Part shown: positions 51,001 to 59,055 of the stretch, piece by piece | How the letters are laid out: each line of letters starts with the position of its first letter | Position numbering within the stretch: position 1 is the stretch's first letter | Assembly: GCF_000427905.1 (NCBI RefSeq) | Contig: NZ_ATYX01000007.1 | Span: forward strand, 310,001 to 374,000 | Source of the DNA: Thermocrispum agreste DSM 44070 | GTDB lineage: Bacteria; Actinomycetota; Actinomycetes; Mycobacteriales; Pseudonocardiaceae | Length of the DNA: 64,000 bases | Reading direction: 5' to 3' | Made by a program: the position numbers and the translations under genes | The notes under the pieces: generated by a model | Databases searched by the model: none | Seen by the model: the letters and a program-made list of their open reading frames with translations, nothing else | What the model was told of the DNA's origin: nothing

Positions 51001-52524
51001 TCACTGCGATGCGGTCCCCGTCCGCTCGGCCAGCAGAGCCGACCGGCGCAGCTTCCCGGCCTCGTCGCGCGGAACGCGGTCGACCAGCTCGTAGGTCTTC
51101 GGCAGCTTGTAGGACGCGAGCTGATCGCGCATGAAGGTGCGCAGCTGGTCCTCCGTGACGGACGCCCCGGTGCGGAGCTGGACGATCGCGTGCACCGCCT
51201 GGCCCCAGTCCGGGTGGGGCAGCCCGATGACCGCCGCGTCGACGACCACGGGATGCTGCAGCAGCGCCCCCTCCACTTCGGCCGGATAGATGTTCGCGCC
51301 CCCGGAGAGGATCAGGTCGACGCGCCGGTCGGCAAGGTAGAGATAGCCGTCCTCGTCGACCCGTCCGTAGTCCCCCACCGTGACGAACCCGTCCTCGGTC
51401 GACGGGGCGGCCGGGCTGCCGCGGTACTCGTAGGTCGGCTCGGCGCAGTGCGGTCGCATGTAGATCATGCCGACCTCGCCGACCGGCACTTCGCGCTGCT
51501 CGTCGTCCAGGATCCGCAGATCGCAGTTGAGCGGCCGCCCGACACTGCCCTCGTGCCGCAGCCAGTCGGTGCCGGTGATCGCGGTCGCGCCGACGGCCTC
51601 GGTGGCTCCGTACAACTCGTTGATGTGTTCCGGGCCGAGCAGATCGATCCACTGCTTCTTCAGCCACGGCGGGCACGGCGCGGCACCGTGGAACAGGGAC
51701 TCCATGCTCGACCAGTTGCGCTCGGCGATGCCATCCAGCCGGATCATCCTGGTCATCATGGTGGGCACCACGAACATCAGGTTGACGCGGTAGCGCTCGA
51801 CGCAGTCGACCGCCAGCTCCGGCCGGAAACGCTCCAGCAGCACCACGTGGTGCCCGAAGAACAAGCCCCAGTATCCCCAGCCGAACGGGGCGTTGTGGTA
51901 GAGCGGCCCGCACACCAACTGCGTCTGGTCCGGGCGGAACCCGATGGTCACGGCGACACCGTGCAGCGGATGGCCGGGAACTGTCCCGCCGACCGCACCC
52001 GGATTCCCCCACGGCAACGGGTCCACGATCAACTTCGGCACCCCGGTCGAGCCGCCGGAGCACACCGCCTTGCCCGGCTGCGGGTCGGCCAGCTGCCAGT
52101 GCCGGGCCCGCTCGGCCACGACCTCGCCCGGACTGACACAGCGGTGGTCGCGCACCGCCTCCAGGGACACCACCACGTCCGGATCAGCTAACCGGAGAAT
52201 CTGATCCCGCTCTCGCGCGGGCATGTCGGCGCGCACGGGGACCACGCACGCCCCCAGCTTCCATGCCCCGATCGTGGACAGTACGTGCTCGACCGAGTTC
52301 CGCAGCATGACAACGACCAGGCTGCGCGGTCCGATGCCGCGAGCGGCAAGACCCGCGGCGAAGTCGTCGCTGCGCCTGTCCAGTTCCGACCAGGTGAGCT
52401 GCACCGCCGGCCCGGTCTGCGGCACGAAGGTCAACGCGGGGGCGTCCGGCCGGGACGCTCCCAACTGCTTGATCTGTTCGCCGTACGACACGTAATCGTC
52501 GAACGTGAGCGCTGGTCGCCCCAT
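51001..52524 (-). CDS. AMP-forming acyl-CoA ligase (bile acid/cyclic carboxylate-CoA ligase type)
   Basis: A 507-residue ligase. The phosphate loop is CSGGSTGVPK (155-164), the adenylate motif ELYGATEAVG, and the catalytic lysine lies in DEAGKLRRSALL at the end. The SGGSTGxPK form and GPLYHNAPFGWGYWGLFFGH resemble ligases acting on bile acids and other cyclic carboxylates, such as BaiB. It would convert the acid released by the amidohydrolase, or a side-chain acid, to a CoA thioester. It is divergent from the TetR gene with operator C between them. Confidence 0.87.
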   Translation of the reverse strand: MGRPALTFDDYVSYGEQIKQLGASRPDAPALTFVPQTGPAVQLTWSELDRRSDDFAAGLAARGIGPRSLVVVMLRNSVEHVLSTIGAWKLGACVVPVRADMPARERDQILRLADPDVVVSLEAVRDHRCVSPGEVVAERARHWQLADPQPGKAVCSGGSTGVPKLIVDPLPWGNPGAVGGTVPGHPLHGVAVTIGFRPDQTQLVCGPLYHNAPFGWGYWGLFFGHHVVLLERFRPELAVDCVERYRVNLMFVVPTMMTRMIRLDGIAERNWSSMESLFHGAAPCPPWLKKQWIDLLGPEHINELYGATEAVGATAITGTDWLRHEGSVGRPLNCDLRILDDEQREVPVGEVGMIYMRPHCAEPTYEYRGSPAAPSTEDGFVTVGDYGRVDEDGYLYLADRRVDLILSGGANIYPAEVEGALLQHPVVVDAAVIGLPHPDWGQAVHAIVQLRTGASVTEDQLRTFMRDQLASYKLPKTYELVDRVPRDEAGKLRRSALLAERTGTASQ

Positions 52525-52535
52525 GACGCCTCCCT

Positions 52536-52553
52536 TAGCGAGCGCTTGCTATT
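52536..52553. promoter_or_regulatory. operator site C of the TetR regulon
   Basis: TAGCGAGCGCTTGCTATT lies in the 49-bp gap between the ligase and TetR starts, so a bound repressor would cover both promoters. The core AGCGAG-CG-CTTGCT is nearly palindromic and fits the published KstR2 consensus AnCAAGnnCTTGnT with one mismatch. Confidence 0.75.
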
Positions 52554-52573
52554 GAACCTGATATCATTACGAA

Positions 52574-53158
52574 ATGCCTCGACCTAGCCGTGTTCACGAG
52601 ATCGTGGCCGCAGCCACCAAGCTGTTCAGCGAACGGGGTTTTCTGGGCACGTCGGTACGCGCCATCGCCGAGGCAGCGGGAATGCACTCCGGCGGGCTGT
52701 ATTCCCATTTCCCCTCCAAAGAGGCGTTGCTGTACCACATCGTCAGCGAGACGCTGCAGCGCCAGCTGGATGCGGTCGCGGAAGTCTGCAGGAGCGACCT
52801 CGACCCGGCCGCCAAGTTCCGCGCCGCCTTTCTCACCCACGTATCGACCAACTTCGAGATCGGTGGCGCATCGACCGCTCGGCTGTTCCTGCTCGACTGG
52901 CGATATCTGACCGGCAAGGAACTCGAGCACGTGCTCCAGTTGCGGCGCGCATACGAAAAGCTGTGGGACGATTTGCTGGAGGAAGGCGTCGCGGCCGGTG
53001 TTTTCCGGAAAGACATGGACACGCACATGACCCGCCTGGTGCCGATCTCGGTGGCGAACTGGGCGATCATGTGGTTCGACCCGAACGGTCCGCGCTCGGT
53101 GGAAGAAGTCTTCGGCAAAGTGGCGGACGAAATGTTGCAAGGATTTCTCGCCCGCTGA
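52574..53158 (+). CDS. TetR-family repressor, KstR2-like
   Basis: A 194-residue TetR protein. The helix-turn-helix is IVAAATKLFSERGFLGTSVR AIAEAAGMHSGGLYSHFPSK (residues 10-50). The C-terminal half (KLWDDLLEEGVAAGVFRKDM, WAIMWFDPNGPRSVEEVFGK) resembles mycobacterial KstR2, which senses a steroid-ring CoA ester. Its ligand here is probably the CoA thioester made by the divergent ligase. Five KstR2-like operators in the surrounding promoters, including its own, suggest it controls the whole 43.7-58.3 kb island. The ribosome binding site is weak (ATTACGAA before the ATG), and the transcript may be leaderless or nearly so. Confidence 0.87.
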   Translation: MPRPSRVHEIVAAATKLFSERGFLGTSVRAIAEAAGMHSGGLYSHFPSKEALLYHIVSETLQRQLDAVAEVCRSDLDPAAKFRAAFLTHVSTNFEIGGASTARLFLLDWRYLTGKELEHVLQLRRAYEKLWDDLLEEGVAAGVFRKDMDTHMTRLVPISVANWAIMWFDPNGPRSVEEVFGKVADEMLQGFLAR

Positions 53159-53180
53159 TTGTCGTCCATCGCCGAGCACC

Positions 53181-54353
53181 TCAGAAATGGTCGAACATCC
53201 ATGGGGTGCCGCAGGCGAACACAGTGCCGATCCGGTCGAGGGTGCCTGCTCGCTCGGTGTGCAGCTCGCCGAGGACTTGCGCCTCGGCAGCGCCCAGCCT
53301 GCCGGTGTACAGCGCAGCGAAGCCCCGCTCCGTGACGGCTGCTTCGGGGGCTTCCGTGGTCCACTCGGCACGGCATCGGCCGTCGCTGACAGTGAGCCGT
53401 AACGCCCGTCCCGGCGCCGTCCGGCGGACGGCCAGGACGAGCTCCACGGTCACGTCCGGGGGATACCCGCGTGCTGTCAGCGCGGCCGGGTAATCGATGA
53501 TGCGCAGCATCCACGGGTACGCCCAGTCGACGGTGGGCGGCACGTCGAAGAACATGGACAGGCCGTCGCAGGGCGAGCCGAACCAGGTCAGGTCCTCGCC
53601 CGGCGACCCGGCCCGTGCCAGCGCTCGGAGCAAGGCGTTCGCCGACGAACGAGACGTCCAGACGATCTCCCGGGCCCGCACACGATGGCGGAAGGTGAGT
53701 TCTCCCCGGGGCGCACTCGGCTGGTCCCACATGGCGTAGCCGGTGACCGCACCGTCTCTGACGGCCACCACGGCGAACGCGTCGCCCGAGCGGACCGACG
53801 GCAGGATGTGCCCCTGCCACCAGCCCGCGGAGCGCACGATGAGGCCGTTGCTCCGACGGGCGAACTCCTCGTACACCTCGGCGAGCGCGTCGACGTCCGC
53901 GGTCTCGAACCAGCGGACGGAATCGATCTCCGAGCCTGTCCGCAAGGCGGCAGGCGGGGCCACGAAACGGTAGCGATGACCCCCGACCTCGAACCCGGCG
54001 CGCCGGTAGGGCGCCAGTGCCGTCGGGACGAGCGTGGCGACGGCTGCGCCGGATCGGGCGTGGTCCGCCAGCACCGACTCCAGCAAATAGCCCATCACTC
54101 CGGCGCTGCGATGGGCCAGATCGACCATGACCGACGAGATCGCGACACCGGGAACCGGGCGGCCGCCGAACCACTGCCCCGCCGGGCGAGCCAGCATCGC
54201 TGCGACCGGCTGCCCGGCACGTTCGAGCACGTGACCGTGCGCCAGCCAGAGATCGAAGTTGATCGACGCGGAGAAACACTGGCGCCGCAGCCCGGCGACG
54301 AATCCTTCGTCCTCGGCGCGGAAACGCCGCACCACTCGCTCCTCGCTACCCAT
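53181..54353 (-). CDS. Eis-family GNAT N-acetyltransferase
   Basis: A 390-residue protein with two GNAT-like domains and an SCP2-like C-terminal domain, as in mycobacterial Eis. VAISSVMVDLAHRSAGVMGY LLESVLADHARSG holds the acetyl-CoA-binding turn, LVPTALAPYRRAGFEVGG and YRRAGFE are family blocks. The chain ends in TPWMFDHF, keeping the C-terminal Phe whose carboxylate is catalytic in Eis. Known members acetylate amines on aminoglycosides or peptides. Its place as last gene of a catabolic operon, overlapping the SDR by eight bases, is unusual and suggests an amine-bearing substrate or intermediate. Confidence 0.82.
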   Translation of the reverse strand: MGSEERVVRRFRAEDEGFVAGLRRQCFSASINFDLWLAHGHVLERAGQPVAAMLARPAGQWFGGRPVPGVAISSVMVDLAHRSAGVMGYLLESVLADHARSGAAVATLVPTALAPYRRAGFEVGGHRYRFVAPPAALRTGSEIDSVRWFETADVDALAEVYEEFARRSNGLIVRSAGWWQGHILPSVRSGDAFAVVAVRDGAVTGYAMWDQPSAPRGELTFRHRVRAREIVWTSRSSANALLRALARAGSPGEDLTWFGSPCDGLSMFFDVPPTVDWAYPWMLRIIDYPAALTARGYPPDVTVELVLAVRRTAPGRALRLTVSDGRCRAEWTTEAPEAAVTERGFAALYTGRLGAAEAQVLGELHTERAGTLDRIGTVFACGTPWMFDHF

Positions 54354-55275
54354 CGGCCATCGCCGCCTCGTCGACGGATTCCAGGAACTCGATTGCCGTC
54401 GGCCACCGTGGCAGGTCCGCACCGACCCGGCGTTCCAGATCCGCCACCGTCCACCGGCCACTCGCGGTGAAGCGCCGCAGGACGCTCGGTGGCGCGAACA
54501 ATTGCACGGTGTTGCCCGCCACGTAGAAGACCTGCCCGGTCGCGCGGCAAGAAGGCGTCGCCAGCCAGCCGACCACCGGGGACACGTTCTCCGGCGCCCA
54601 GAAATCGAAGCCGTCGGTCGACGACGACTGGTTGACATGGACGGCGGCGGGCATGGCCGCCACCGCCAACTCGGTGCGCGCCGACGGAGCGATGGCGTTC
54701 GACCGGACGCCGATCTTGCTGCCCTCCAGCGCCAGCACCGAGGACAGCGCCACGATGCCCAGTTTGGCCGCCGTGTAGTTGCCTTGGCCGAAATTGGGCA
54801 TCAGGCCACCGATGGAGCTGGTGTGCACGATCGACGCCCGCACAGGTTCGCCGTTCTCCTTGGCGCGCTGTCGCCAATACGCCATGGCGTGTGCGGACGG
54901 CGCCGCATGTCCCTTCAGGTTCACTCGGACGACGTCGTCCCACTCCCGTTCCGACATGCGCGCCATGGTGCGGTCGCGCACGATCCCGGCGTTGTTGACC
55001 AGAACGTCCAAGCGGCCGAACCGTTCCACGCACGTCGCGATCAGGTCCCGTGCGTCGGACCAGTCGGAGATGTCACCGTGATGGCTGGCCGCCGGATACC
55101 CTTCCGCCGCGATCTCATCGGCCACTTGGTCCGCCAACCACGTGCCGTCGTCAGTGCGCCCCGTGTCGTTGACCAGCACGGCGGCGCCAAGGCTTGCGAG
55201 GTGGCGCGCATGGCATCGCCCGAGTCCCCCACCTCCGCCGGTCACGATCGCAGCAAGCCCGTCGAGAGGTTTCAT
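54346..55275 (-). CDS. SDR oxidoreductase, 3-hydroxyacyl-CoA dehydrogenase type
   Basis: A 309-residue SDR. The cofactor loop is TGGGGGLGRCHARHL, NNAG is in VLVNNAGIVRD, and the catalytic set is HTSSIGG ... YTAAK. The layout (NDTGRTDDG after beta-2, GHAAPSAHAMAYWR, a C-terminal extension of about 60 residues) matches the dehydrogenase part of MFE-2/steroid 17-beta-type enzymes that oxidise 3-hydroxyacyl-CoA. The residues after beta-2 suggest NAD. It overlaps the DUF35 gene (ATGA) and the Eis-like gene. Confidence 0.87.
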   Translation of the reverse strand: MKPLDGLAAIVTGGGGGLGRCHARHLASLGAAVLVNDTGRTDDGTWLADQVADEIAAEGYPAASHHGDISDWSDARDLIATCVERFGRLDVLVNNAGIVRDRTMARMSEREWDDVVRVNLKGHAAPSAHAMAYWRQRAKENGEPVRASIVHTSSIGGLMPNFGQGNYTAAKLGIVALSSVLALEGSKIGVRSNAIAPSARTELAVAAMPAAVHVNQSSSTDGFDFWAPENVSPVVGWLATPSCRATGQVFYVAGNTVQLFAPPSVLRRFTASGRWTVADLERRVGADLPRWPTAIEFLESVDEAAMADG

Positions 55276-55655
55276 GGCGCCTCCCGCCGGAACACCAGCA
55301 GCGGCCGCTCCCCCTCCTGCCGAGGGGGCGACCAGCTCGCGACAAGCCGCTCGCCGATCGCCGCGTCCTGCGGCACATGAGCCAGCACCCGTGGTCCTTC
55401 GTCCAGGTCGACCAAGCCGACGCCGTACGGCGGTGGTATGTCCGGACGGACCGGGAGGTGGACGGTGACGCACGAATACACGGTGCCCTGACCGGAGGCC
55501 TCGATCCAGGAGAGATCCCCGGAATCGCACCCCAGACAGAACGGCCGGGGATACAGCTGGTGATAGCCACAGCGTGCGCACCGCTGGACCACCAGCAGGC
55601 CGGCCGCAGCGGCGGCCCAGAACTCGCGCGTCGTGGGGTCGAGAACGTCAGTCAT
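55272..55655 (-). CDS. DUF35 OB-fold protein with rubredoxin-like zinc ribbon
   Basis: A 127-residue protein. The N-terminal zinc ribbon is CARCGYHQLYPRPFCLGC; the OB-fold follows (DLSWIEASGQGTVYSCVTVH, YGVGLVDLDEGPRVLAHV). DUF35 proteins bind CoA thioesters and partner thiolase-like proteins; with Ltp2-type partners they make a retro-aldolase in steroid side-chain degradation. Its start overlaps the thiolase-like gene by eight bases, which supports a stoichiometric complex. Confidence 0.88.
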   Translation of the reverse strand: MTDVLDPTTREFWAAAAAGLLVVQRCARCGYHQLYPRPFCLGCDSGDLSWIEASGQGTVYSCVTVHLPVRPDIPPPYGVGLVDLDEGPRVLAHVPQDAAIGERLVASWSPPRQEGERPLLVFRREAP

Positions 55656-56799
55656 TGGTCAGCACCACCGTCGAGCTGTAGGAGGACAGACCGCCCAGGC
55701 CGTTGACCAGAGCACGCCGCGGCACCGGGGTGACCTGACGGTCCCCCGCCTCGCCGCGTAGCTGGCGCACCGCCTCGATCACCAGGAAGATCCCGAACGC
55801 GCCGGGGTGGGCGTACGACAACCCGCCGCCCGACGTCATCGCGGGCAGCTTGCCGCCTGGCTTGAAGTGGCCGCGCGCGAACATTTCGCCGCCCTCGCCC
55901 TTCGCGCAGAACCCAAGGTCCTCCATCTGCAGGATGGGAGTGATGGTGAAGGCGTCGTACGGCTGGAACAGGTCGATGTCCTCCGGCCCGACACCTGCCA
56001 TCTCGTAGGCACGCTTGCCGGATTCCACGGCGGGTGTGCTCGTCAGATCTCGTCGCTGGTGGGCATGCCAGGTCGCGTGGCTCTCGCCCCAGCCCAGGAT
56101 GGTCACGGGCGGCCGCTTGGCGTTCCGGACCCGATCGCGCGTCGTGACGATCACCACGCCACCGCCGTCGGTGATCAAGCAGCAGTCCAGCTTCTTGATC
56201 GGCCCGCAGATGCGTTCGGAGACCATCACGTCGGCCACGGTCAACGGGTCGCGCCGCCATGCCTTGGGGTTCAGCCGCGCCCATTCCCGCGCGGTGACCG
56301 CGACCGACGCCAGCTGTTCTTCCGTGGTGCCGTGTTCGTGCATGTGCCGGGCGGTGACCAGTGCATAGTGACCGATAGGGACCGGCAGCCCGGCGGGTTG
56401 ATCGAACTGCGCGGTAAGGGACTCCGGCGGCCACGGCGCGATCACGTGCGTACGCGATCGCTTACGCAGGCTGCGTTGCCTGGAGGCGTATGCGAGCAGC
56501 GCCACGGTGCAGTGACCGGCCGCGATCGCCGCCATGGCGTGCCCGACGAACCCTTCCCACGATCCGCCGCCGAGGTCGGAGGAGTCCGCATAGCTGGGCT
56601 CGATCCCCAGGTATTCGCCCAACAGGACCGACCCTTCCTCGCCGAGATAGTTCACGAACAGCCCGTCGACGTCAGCCCTGGTCAAACCCGCTTCGTCGAG
56701 CGCAGCCATGGCGGCGAGCGCGATCATGGACGGCTCGGACTGGTCGGTGACCTTGCCGAGCGGTGTCTCGGCCACGCCCGCGATGCAGAACTCGCGCAT
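55648..56799 (-). CDS. thiolase-fold lipid-transfer (Ltp2-like) protein lacking the nucleophilic cysteine
   Basis: A 383-residue thiolase-superfamily protein. In the region where thiolases carry the nucleophilic Cys it reads DLGGGSWEGFVGHAMAAI, so Ser80 or Gly occupies the place. The His motif is kept in GGGLSYAHPGAFG, while the C-terminal Cys-Gly-Gly motif is replaced by NGLGGLSSYSSTVVL. The length fits the SCP-x/Ltp group. Without the Cys it probably does not do thiolysis; with DUF35 it may cleave a beta-hydroxy-CoA by retro-aldol reaction. It is the first gene of its operon, behind operator D. Confidence 0.85.
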   Translation of the reverse strand: MREFCIAGVAETPLGKVTDQSEPSMIALAAMAALDEAGLTRADVDGLFVNYLGEEGSVLLGEYLGIEPSYADSSDLGGGSWEGFVGHAMAAIAAGHCTVALLAYASRQRSLRKRSRTHVIAPWPPESLTAQFDQPAGLPVPIGHYALVTARHMHEHGTTEEQLASVAVTAREWARLNPKAWRRDPLTVADVMVSERICGPIKKLDCCLITDGGGVVIVTTRDRVRNAKRPPVTILGWGESHATWHAHQRRDLTSTPAVESGKRAYEMAGVGPEDIDLFQPYDAFTITPILQMEDLGFCAKGEGGEMFARGHFKPGGKLPAMTSGGGLSYAHPGAFGIFLVIEAVRQLRGEAGDRQVTPVPRRALVNGLGGLSSYSSTVVLTND

Positions 56800-56818
56800 G
56801 ACGTCCTTCCATCTTTCT

Positions 56819-56836
56819 TAGTGAACGCTCGCTTTG
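56819..56836. promoter_or_regulatory. operator site D of the TetR regulon
   Basis: TAGTGAACGCTCGCTTTG lies in the 53-bp gap upstream of the thiolase-like gene and after the permease stop. It matches the other sites as TAGYGANCGCTYGCT and indicates that this operon has its own regulated promoter. Confidence 0.65.
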
Positions 56837-56852
56837 TAATATTCCACGACGA

Positions 56853-58262
56853 TCATGCACTGTCAACGCGACGACGACGGGCCAACGAGAGGAACACGTA
56901 GACGACCGACACCACGACCAGCGCAAGGAGGCTCAATGCCACCTGGACGCGGGTCTCGTACTCGATGAACATCACAACGTCGATGCCCAGCAGCGCGACG
57001 CCACACAGGATCGCCAGCCACGGGTGTCCCCACATGCGGACCGGCAGTTGCGCGATCTGCTCGGCAGGCGTTCGCATCCGCATGCCGACCTGGGAAGCAC
57101 AGACGAAGCCGTAGACGATCAGCGCCAGCGCCCCAACCGAGTTCAGGACGAACGCGAACGCCTCGTCCGGAGCGAACCAGTTCACCGCCGCGCCGAGAAG
57201 CCCACCCGAACCGCTCAGCAGCACTCCTATCCACGGGACGCCGCGCGCGTTCCTGCGGTCGATCCCCGCCGGCGCGTAGCCATTGCGCGCCAACCGGAAC
57301 AACGTCTGCGAGCAGGCGTAGATGGACGCGTTGACGATCGACAGCACCGCGACGAGCAGGACAGCGTCCATGATTTGCACCGAGTACGGGATGCCGAAAC
57401 GGTCGAAGGCCGCCGCGAACGGTGACGAATCGACCGGAATCTCCGCGAACGGCAGGACGAGAAGCAGCGCGACGACGGAGCCCACGAAGAACAAGACGAT
57501 CCGGATGACCGCAAGCCGCGTGGTACGCACCACCGCGCGACCGGGGTCCTCCGACTCACGAGAAGCGATCACGGCGATCTCCGTGCCGACGAACGACAGC
57601 ACCGCGATCGCCATGCCCTGGACAACGGGGGCGATCCCGTTCGGCAACAGCGGAGCGTTCAGCAGGTTCGTCAGCCCCACCCCGGTCGACCCCGGCAACA
57701 GCCCGAGCACGTAGCCGACGGCCCCGACACCGAGCACGAGGATGGTGGCGATCTTGATGCCGGCCAGCAGAAACTCGGCCTCCCCGAATCCGCGTGCCGA
57801 ATACAGGTTCAGCCCGACGAACACCGCCATCACGCCGAGCGAGCACAGCCAGTTCGGGACACCGAGCCATCCGCCGATCACCTGGCCGGCGACGACCGCC
57901 TCGAACGCGATGATCGCAACGAACAGGTACCAGTACAGCCATCCGACGGCGAAGGCCGCCCAGCCGCCCACCCCGACGCGGGCGTAGTCGACAAACGTCC
58001 CCAGCTCAGGCCGCGCGGTGGTCATCTCACCGAGCATCAGCATGACGAAGTAGACGATGACCCCGCCGAGGAAGAAGGACAGCACGGCTCCCGCGCCCGC
58101 CGATCGCACGACTTCGCCGACCCCCACGAACAGCGAGGCGCCGATACATCCGCCGATGGCGAGCAAGGTGACGTGACGGCTCTTGAGTCGACCCTTGCGT
58201 GGAACCTCCGCCTGCAACTCCCCCCGATTCGGCACCGCAGGTTCTGACACCGCTGCTGACAT
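56853..58262 (-). CDS. APC-superfamily amino acid/amine permease (GABA permease type)
   Basis: A 469-residue permease with about twelve membrane helices. KSRHVTLLAIGGCIGASLFV GVGEVV is the conserved substrate-binding start of the AAT family, and GEMTTARPELGTFVDYARV and SFVGTEIAVIASRESEDPGR are further signatures (the last contains the TEIxxIxxxEsxDP motif). The start at 58262 has GGAGG eight bases upstream; the in-frame codon at 58292 is less likely. It imports an amino acid, amine or related compound by proton symport. Operator E lies 64 bases upstream. Confidence 0.9.
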   Translation of the reverse strand: MSAAVSEPAVPNRGELQAEVPRKGRLKSRHVTLLAIGGCIGASLFVGVGEVVRSAGAGAVLSFFLGGVIVYFVMLMLGEMTTARPELGTFVDYARVGVGGWAAFAVGWLYWYLFVAIIAFEAVVAGQVIGGWLGVPNWLCSLGVMAVFVGLNLYSARGFGEAEFLLAGIKIATILVLGVGAVGYVLGLLPGSTGVGLTNLLNAPLLPNGIAPVVQGMAIAVLSFVGTEIAVIASRESEDPGRAVVRTTRLAVIRIVLFFVGSVVALLLVLPFAEIPVDSSPFAAAFDRFGIPYSVQIMDAVLLVAVLSIVNASIYACSQTLFRLARNGYAPAGIDRRNARGVPWIGVLLSGSGGLLGAAVNWFAPDEAFAFVLNSVGALALIVYGFVCASQVGMRMRTPAEQIAQLPVRMWGHPWLAILCGVALLGIDVVMFIEYETRVQVALSLLALVVVSVVYVFLSLARRRRVDSA

Positions 58263-58325
58263 CGCAAACCTCCGAATCGTGTCGGGGATCACCCCGATGC
58301 CAGCACGCTAACGTCAGACACGAAG

Positions 58326-58343
58326 AAAAGCAAGCGATCGCAC
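58326..58343. promoter_or_regulatory. operator site E of the TetR regulon
   Basis: AAAAGCAAGCGATCGCAC; the reverse complement GTGCGATCGCTTGCTTTT aligns with sites B and C. It lies upstream of the APC permease gene. Confidence 0.7.
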
Positions 58344-58451
58344 AGTTTCACGCCCGAGGCATGTGGCGGGCCGTAGACGCTCACCGAGGTGGCGGCAGCC
58401 GACGGCCTCGTAGTGCTCATCCGAGAAGGTGCCGCAGCGTGTTCGTCACGC

Positions 58452-58580
58452 TCATCGCACGACGCTCAACATGACCCCATCGTGTCCATCACACCGAGCT
58501 CAACATGGCCTCGCCACGCCCACCGCGCGGAGGTCACATGACCCCGTCATGTTCATCGCACGACGCTCACCTCGTTGACC
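58452..58580. repeat. about four degenerate copies of a 34-bp tandem repeat
   Basis: Units begin at 58452, 58486, 58520 and 58553. The first and last share TCATCGCACGACGCTCA exactly; CATGACCCC recurs in copies one and three. The copies are contiguous without spacers. Confidence 0.7.
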
Positions 58581-58696
58581 CGCTCGTCTCGAACACGACG
58601 TCCACGCCGTGTCATCAACAAGGCGCGGGAAGCACGGCCTTGTCCGCGAATCGTCCGCCGCACATGTCTTGACGGGCTCCGCACAGACGTGTGTTG

Positions 58697-58757
58697 CCCG
58701 AAGGCACCCGTCGGCCTCTTGGATCGCCCCGAAGGCACCCGTCGGCCTCTTGGATCG
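58697..58757. repeat. perfect 30-bp direct repeat, two copies, period 31
   Basis: Copies at 58697-58726 and 58728-58757 are identical; the unit begins CCCGAAGGCACCCG and ends CTCTTGGATCG. The exact identity points to a recent duplication. Confidence 0.85.
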
Positions 58758-58937
58758 TGTCGCAGCACTTTGTCATCCTGCCGAACCGGCATCGGCCAGC
58801 TCCCTGCCGCACGGCACCGGCCTGCCCCTGGCGACAGCCGACGTGGGGCGGCACCCCATTGATTTGATTTCGGAGCACGCTGCACTTCGGCTGCCCCGGA
58901 TACCGTGACCGCCGCCGCTACACTGCTCCTCGACATG

Positions 58938-58976
58938 CGAAACGCCCCCGGAGCACTTGTCTCCGAGGGCGTTTCG
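58938..58976 (-). terminator. hairpin terminator of the initiator tRNA
   Basis: CGAAACGCCCCCGGAG and CTCCGAGGGCGTTTCG form a 16-bp stem with one mismatch and a 7-base loop. It begins five bases past the 3' end of the tRNA on the minus strand. Confidence 0.75.
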
Positions 58977-58980
58977 CCTC

Positions 58981-59055
58981 GTAGCGGGGACAGGATTCGA
59001 ACCTGCGACCTCTGGGTTATGAGCCCAGCGAGCTACCGAACTGCTCCACCCCGCG
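58981..59055 (-). tRNA. initiator tRNA-fMet (CAT anticodon)
   Basis: Read on the minus strand the gene starts CGCGGGGTGGAGCAGTTCGG, has anticodon loop CTCATAA flanked by the three G-C pairs GGG/CCC typical of initiators, T-loop GGTTCGAATCC and acceptor end CCCCGCTAC. The first base C is unpaired with T72, another initiator feature. The terminal CCA is not fully encoded. Confidence 0.95.

Larger units (their letters stand above)
58263..58980. other. gene-free stretch with operator E and tandem repeats
   Basis: About 720 bases between the permease start and the tRNA. It holds operator E, a 34-bp repeat array, a 31-bp repeat pair and the tRNA terminator. No coding frame here has convincing codon use or family similarity. 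Confidence 0.55.
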
